Shown in pieces: positions 3,117-5,930 of a DNA stretch of 5,930 bases. The notes under the pieces are model-generated. The model had not been told where the DNA came from. It saw nothing but the letters and a program-made list of their open reading frames with translations, and made no database searches. This DNA comes from Bacteroidales bacterium (GTDB taxonomy: Bacteria > Bacteroidota > Bacteroidia > Bacteroidales > JAADGE01): the NCBI GenBank assembly GCA_029932445.1, contig JAOZQB010000182.1:1-5930 (forward strand), written 5' to 3'. How positions within the stretch are numbered: position 1 is the first letter of the stretch; every line of letters begins with the position of its first letter. The translations under genes and the position numbers were made by a program.

Positions 3117-5930
3117 ATGTCCTTATTCCAAAAATCCGTAATAAACAAATATCTCAAAAATCTTGATGATGATAAGCTAAACAAAGCTTTTGAGAACTTT
3201 CAAAAGTTTTACGGTGATAAGTTGCGATTGCACAACATCATGCAACTGAAAGAAGAAAATTACCAAGAAGGATTTTTGCGCGAAATATTTGTTGAAACAT
3301 TGGGATATACAATTAATCCGGATAATGATTTTAACCTTACAACTGAATTCAAAAACCTTAATGATGCAAGAAAAGCCGACGGTGCAATTGTGGCAACAGC
3401 CACAACAAGGGGACATGTCCCCTTGGCAAATAAAGAGCATGTCCCCTTGGCAAATAAAGAGCATGTCCCCTCGGCAAAAAGAGCAATTGCTGTAATAGAA
3501 CTCAAATCAACAAAGACAAAGCATCTTGAAAGCATAAAAGAACAAGCATTCTCTTATAAAAATAATCAGCCCGGATGCAGATATGTGATAACTTCAAATT
3601 TTCAGAACCTACGGTTTTATATAGATGATGCCACCGAATATGAAGAATTTAATTTATTCCGATTAGCTGACGGTTTAACCCGTCGATTTAAATTATTTTA
3701 TCTTCTGTTAAGCAAAGAGAGTATTTTCAGTGATTTACCACATAAGTTAAAAGAAGAAACAAAGTTTCATGAAAATGATATATCTGCACAACTTTATGAA
3801 GATTACAAGCGATTTAAAAATAAGATATTTGAAAATCTTGTAAAGAACAACCCGCAATACGACAAACTACTTCTTTTCAAAAAATCACAGAAATTATTAG
3901 ACCGTTTTCTCTTTGTTTTCTTTGCAGAAGACAGCGGATTAATACCTCCAAACACAATAAGCAAAATTATTGAGCAATGGAAAGGTTTTATTGAAGAAGA
4001 TGAGTATTTTACATTATACAGTCGTTTTCAGAAACTGTTTTCGCATCTTGACAAAGGCCATACCTATAAAAAATGGGGTGAAATTCCGGCATACAACGGC
4101 GGTCTGTTCAGAGATGATGAACTTCTCGACAGCAACAAACTGATAATTGACGATGAAGTTCTTGAAAAAGATAGTCTAACATTATCGGCTTATGATTTTA
4201 ATACCGAAGTTGATGTAAATATTCTGGGACATATTTTTGAACATTCATTGAATGAAATTGAAGAAATAACTGCAAAGCTTTCGGCAACAGCCGAAACAAA
4301 CGGACATGTCCCTTTGAAAAAAACAAGCAAACGTAAAAAAGACGGTATTTTCTACACCCCTAAATACATTACCAAATACATCGTAGAAAACACGGTAGGA
4401 ACACTTTGCAAAGAGAAAAAAGAAGAGCTTAAAATCAACAATATCCTGATTAATGAAACCTATCATCGTAAGGCGACAACAAGGGGACGTGACCCTTTGT
4501 CCCTTTCAGAGAAAGGGAAAAAACTATATAAAACCCTAAACACCTATAAAGATTGGTTGCTGACATTAAAAATACTGGACCCGGCTTGCGGTTCCGGTGC
4601 TTTTTTAAATGCAACTCTTGATTTTCTGATTGCCGAACACAAGCAAACCGATAATTTAATTGCAGAACTTACAGGAGATGCACTTGGTTTGTTCGATACC
4701 GACAAAGCAATTTTAGAAAACAATATTTACGGTGTAGATATTAACGAAGAAAGTGTAGAAATTGCAAAACTATCAATGTGGTTGCGAACCGCACAAAAAG
4801 GCAGACCGCTTTCCGATTTATCCGGAAATATAAAATGCGGGAATTCACTGATTGACGACCCCGAAGTTGCAGGTGACAAAGCTTTTGATTGGCATAAAGA
4901 ATTTCCGCAGATATTTAAGAAAAAGAAAAAAGAAGCTTGGCATATTACATTAGCAACACACGACAGCAGAACTTCGCAACGCATGATTGATTATAAAGTT
5001 CGCCTGAAAAGAGACGGAGGTATGCGACCGAAAGCCGAACCGATATGGTTGGATACAGAAGATGAACTGTTTGTTACAGAACACATTGCCAAAGTAATAA
5101 AAGAAGATAATCTGAATGTAACTGCATATAATATCTGCGGCGACCATGTACATCTTTTGCTGATATGCGAAAAAGAAGAAATGCCGAAGATAGTAGGAAA
5201 AATAAAAGCCGTAAGTGCAAGAAAATATAATATAAAAAAAGGAATAACTGCTGCAACAGCAGCAACAAGGGGACATGGCATGTCGGAAAACGAAACCGAG
5301 AGCGAAAGCGATACAACAAGGGAACATGTCCCCTTGTCGAAATCCGAAAACGAAACGTTTCCGAAAAAAAAATATAACTCCCTCTGGGTACAAAAATTCG
5401 GAAAGAAAAAAATAACGGATAAAGAACAATACCGAAATACCCTAAACTATATAGTAAATAATCGAATAAAACACGAACTGCCCGAAAATAAGGATTTGCA
5501 AAACATGGCAAAAGAAATAAGTTGCACTGCAAAACACGCTTTTCGACCGGAATATACAGGCGGGTTTGATGTGGTAATTGGTAATCCGCCTTGGGGTGCA
5601 AAACTACAAAAAAAAGAAGTTGATAAATTAAGCAAGTTATACCAAACAATTTCAAAAACAAAAGACAGTTATCAGTTTTTTGTTTTAAGATTATTAGAAA
5701 TTGTTAAAAGAAATGGTTTCTTTTCATTCATTATTCCAAATACTTGGATGCTGATAAATACTGCAAAAGATTTTAGAAAGTTAATACTTCAAGAAAATAT
5801 TATTGAGATTGTAGAATACGGTGATAATGTTTTTTCTGATGCTACTGTTGAAAGTATGACATTGACTATCAGAAAAACTGACAGTCATGAAAATCTTATA
5901 AAGGTGAAAAAGTTCATAAATCAAGAATTG
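3117..5930 (+). CDS. Type IIG (Eco57I-like) restriction-modification enzyme with an in-frame RAYT transposase domain; 3' end outside window
   Basis: One open frame of 938 codons without a stop, cut by the window edge. It starts at the first ATG after an in-frame TAA (3057-3059). A single polypeptide should both cleave DNA and methylate adenine. N-terminal nuclease: LREIF and FNLTTEF segments, then the PD-(D/E)XK core D88 ... E128-L-K130, followed by QAFSYKNNQPGCRYVITSN. A helical spacer follows (about 190-400). Methyltransferase: GIFYTPKYIT (410-419), SAM-binding LDPACGSGAFL (487-497), acidic GVDIN (539-543), FDWHKEFPQIF (590-600), catalytic NPPW (823-826), then FFSFIIPNTWM. The target-recognition part lies beyond the window. 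Between 600 and 815 a complete Y1 transposase domain is inserted, and five palindromic element copies sit in frame at about 93-103, 390-400, 453-461, 713-722 and 732-740. After the NPPW motif base composition becomes much more AT-rich. The family is certain; whether the enzyme remains active with these insertions is not known. Confidence 0.93.
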   Translation, partial: MSLFQKSVINKYLKNLDDDKLNKAFENFQKFYGDKLRLHNIMQLKEENYQEGFLREIFVETLGYTINPDNDFNLTTEFKNLNDARKADGAIVATATTRGHVPLANKEHVPLANKEHVPSAKRAIAVIELKSTKTKHLESIKEQAFSYKNNQPGCRYVITSNFQNLRFYIDDATEYEEFNLFRLADGLTRRFKLFYLLLSKESIFSDLPHKLKEETKFHENDISAQLYEDYKRFKNKIFENLVKNNPQYDKLLLFKKSQKLLDRFLFVFFAEDSGLIPPNTISKIIEQWKGFIEEDEYFTLYSRFQKLFSHLDKGHTYKKWGEIPAYNGGLFRDDELLDSNKLIIDDEVLEKDSLTLSAYDFNTEVDVNILGHIFEHSLNEIEEITAKLSATAETNGHVPLKKTSKRKKDGIFYTPKYITKYIVENTVGTLCKEKKEELKINNILINETYHRKATTRGRDPLSLSEKGKKLYKTLNTYKDWLLTLKILDPACGSGAFLNATLDFLIAEHKQTDNLIAELTGDALGLFDTDKAILENNIYGVDINEESVEIAKLSMWLRTAQKGRPLSDLSGNIKCGNSLIDDPEVAGDKAFDWHKEFPQIFKKKKKEAWHITLATHDSRTSQRMIDYKVRLKRDGGMRPKAEPIWLDTEDELFVTEHIAKVIKEDNLNVTAYNICGDHVHLLLICEKEEMPKIVGKIKAVSARKYNIKKGITAATAATRGHGMSENETESESDTTREHVPLSKSENETFPKKKYNSLWVQKFGKKKITDKEQYRNTLNYIVNNRIKHELPENKDLQNMAKEISCTAKHAFRPEYTGGFDVVIGNPPWGAKLQKKEVDKLSKLYQTISKTKDSYQFFVLRLLEIVKRNGFFSFIIPNTWMLINTAKDFRKLILQENIIEIVEYGDNVFSDATVESMTLTIRKTDSHENLIKVKKFINQEL
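3388..3425 (+). repeat. Palindromic element copy 1 (two-part, perfect)
   Basis: A 7-bp stem with an AACA loop (TTGTGGC-AACA-GCCACAA, 3388-3405) is followed without a gap by the perfect 20-bp palindrome CAAGGGGACATGTCCCCTTG (3406-3425). Translated in the host frame it gives ATATTRGHVPL (93-103). It lies between nuclease residue D88 and the E128-L-K130 strand, the position of a beta-hairpin loop in PD-(D/E)XK folds. This is the best-preserved copy and defines the element. Confidence 0.9.
3414..3483 (+). repeat. 24-bp in-frame tandem repeat growing out of element copy 1
   Basis: Two exact 24-bp units (3414-3437 and 3438-3461) and a third shortened, slightly changed unit (3462-3483) start with the right half of the palindrome (CATGTCCCCTTG). 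Each full unit encodes HVPLANKE; the third gives HVPSAKR. The unit is exactly 8 codons, so copy-number change would not break the frame. It probably arose by replication slippage after insertion of the element, and it lengthens the loop between the nuclease active-site strands. Confidence 0.9.
4279..4316 (+). repeat. Palindromic element copy 2 (two-part)
   Basis: The stem TTTCGGC-AACA-GCCGAAA (4279-4296) is followed directly by a 20-bp palindrome with one mismatched pair, CAAACGGACATGTCCCTTTG (4297-4316). Layout and spacing are identical to copy 1, but the stem sequence differs while keeping all seven pairs. It is read as ATAETNGHVPL (390-400), in the linker just before KKDGIFYTP, where the methyltransferase domain begins. 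Confidence 0.85.
4480..4517 (+). repeat. Palindromic element copy 3 (degenerate) plus a second hairpin
   Basis: CAAGGGGACGTGACCCTTTG (4480-4499) is a worn form of the 20-bp palindrome (outer and inner pairs kept, centre changed to ACGTGA). The upstream AACA stem is lost; only GCGACAA, resembling its right arm, remains. Immediately after it is a separate perfect hairpin, CCCTTTC-AGA-GAAAGGG (4501-4517). It is read as ATTRGRDPLSLSEKG, in the helical linker before the LDPACGSGAFL SAM motif. Confidence 0.7.
5248..5286 (+). repeat. Palindromic element copy 4 (two-part), inside the transposase domain
   Basis: CTGCTGC-AACA-GCAGCAA (5248-5265) forms six of seven stem pairs around the same AACA loop. 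It is followed directly by CAAGGGGACATG and then GCATGTCGG, a palindrome whose right half has been rearranged. It is read as ATAATRGHGM (713-722) and lies after the KAVSARKYN helix, between the HUH motif and the catalytic tyrosine. Confidence 0.75.
5283..5356 (+). repeat. Direct repeat flanking element copy 5 (SENET repeat)
   Basis: TCGGAAAACGAAAC (5283-5296) and TCCGAAAACGAAAC (5343-5356) match at 13 of 14 bases and are exactly 60 bases (20 codons) apart, encoding the peptide SENET twice. Each follows an element palindrome (copies 4 and 5), so a block of palindrome plus flank appears to have been duplicated in frame. The stretch between is acidic and low in complexity (ESESD), as expected of a disordered loop. 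Confidence 0.75.
5317..5336 (+). repeat. Palindromic element copy 5, inside the transposase domain
   Basis: CAAGGGAACATGTCCCCTTG is the 20-bp palindrome with a single mismatched pair. No AACA stem precedes it. It is read as TTREHVPL (733-740) in the same phase as the other copies. It lies 51 bases after the start of the copy 4 palindrome and is linked to it by a flanking duplication. Confidence 0.8.

Larger units (their letters stand above)
4917..5558 (+). mobile_element. REP-associated tyrosine transposase (Y1/HUH, IS200-like) domain embedded in the restriction gene
   Basis: Codons 601-814 do not belong to the methyltransferase fold and read as a Y1 transposase of the RAYT/IS200 class, single-strand DNA nickases that recognise hairpins. 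Visible parts: first strand AWHITLATHDSRTSQRM (607-623); the HUH motif in NICGDHVHLLL with H677 and H679; the KIVGKIKAVSARKYN helix; LWVQKFGKK; and the catalytic tyrosine helix YIVNNRIKHEL with Y778 (RAYTs often have NNP where this has NNR). All catalytic residues are present. The domain begins after a lysine-rich linker (KKKKKE, 601-606) and ends near AFRPEYT, after which GGFDVVIGNPPW resumes the methyltransferase. No ATG, GTG or TTG lies between codon 599 and the first strand; the first ATG is codon 623, past the strand, so a full domain can only be made as part of the fusion. Two palindromic element copies lie between the HUH motif and Y778. Confidence 0.9.

Noticed and set aside
3406..3425. 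Palindrome as the recognition site of this restriction enzyme
   Set aside because: Type IIG enzymes generally recognise short asymmetric sites, and the palindrome has a REP-like hairpin neighbour and decays between copies; nothing in the sequence links it to target recognition.
3177..3535. Minus-strand frames with repeated QGDM and KGTC peptides
   Set aside because: They are the reverse readings of the palindromes and tandem repeat inside the restriction gene, which has clear family homology on the plus strand.
3388..5336. CRISPR array or spacer-like repeats
   Set aside because: Copies are irregularly spaced, lie within a continuous coding frame and are separated by conserved protein domains, not spacers.
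4950..5661. Long minus-strand frames rich in F, Y and C opposite the transposase domain
   Set aside because: Composition is that of an antisense reading of lysine/glutamate-rich coding sequence; the plus strand has HUH and tyrosine motifs and NPPW.

Overview
The window looks like a chromosomal segment of a Bacteroidota (Bacteroidetes) bacterium. The evidence is protein style (an Eco57I-like type IIG enzyme, a short DksA/TraR protein, a lipoprotein of the endonuclease/exonuclease/phosphatase fold), AT-rich start regions without clear Shine-Dalgarno sequences, and a match to the Bacteroidota -7 promoter box (TAnnTTTG). Species cannot be given from sequence alone.

Left half (1-2818): the tail of an unidentified gene (1-60, +) overlaps the start of a DksA/TraR-type C4 zinc-finger regulator (50-379, +). 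This converges, with a 5-base gap, on a minus-strand series that reads right to left: a secreted EEP-family lipoprotein (1706-2818), a probable outer-membrane beta-barrel protein (927-1685, 20 bases downstream) and methylglyoxal synthase mgsA (385-840). The first two are probably one transcript; mgsA may follow on it. The three functions have no obvious shared pathway.

Intergenic (2819-3116, 298 bases): divergent promoter region. It carries a good -7 box for the minus-strand lipoprotein, a weak candidate promoter for the plus-strand gene, and a near-identical 22-nt direct repeat. I see no gene or RNA in it.

Right half (3117-5930, running off the window): one uninterrupted plus-strand frame of at least 938 codons encoding a type IIG (Eco57I-like) restriction-modification enzyme, with an N-terminal PD-(D/E)XK nuclease and an N6-adenine methyltransferase. 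It is unusual in two ways. (1) A complete Y1 (HUH) REP-associated tyrosine transposase (RAYT/IS200-like) domain of about 214 residues sits in frame inside the methyltransferase, between the FDWHKEFPQIF segment and the catalytic GGFDVVIGNPPW motif. It has no start codon of its own before its first conserved strand. (2) Five copies of a short palindromic element lie in frame in the same gene. Three have a two-part form: a 7-bp stem with an AACA loop, followed directly by a 20-bp palindrome of the type CAAGGGGACATGTCCCCTTG. All five are read in the same phase, giving peptides of the type (A)TxTRGHVPL. They fall in what look like surface loops: between the nuclease active-site strands, in linkers before the methyltransferase motifs, and twice inside the transposase domain itself. 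The upstream stem keeps its pairing while its sequence changes between copies, as expected of a REP-type mobile hairpin. The best candidate for a new system here is therefore a restriction enzyme carrying a REP transposase domain and a set of in-frame REP-like elements, comparable in principle to the Rickettsia palindromic elements known to insert within ORFs.
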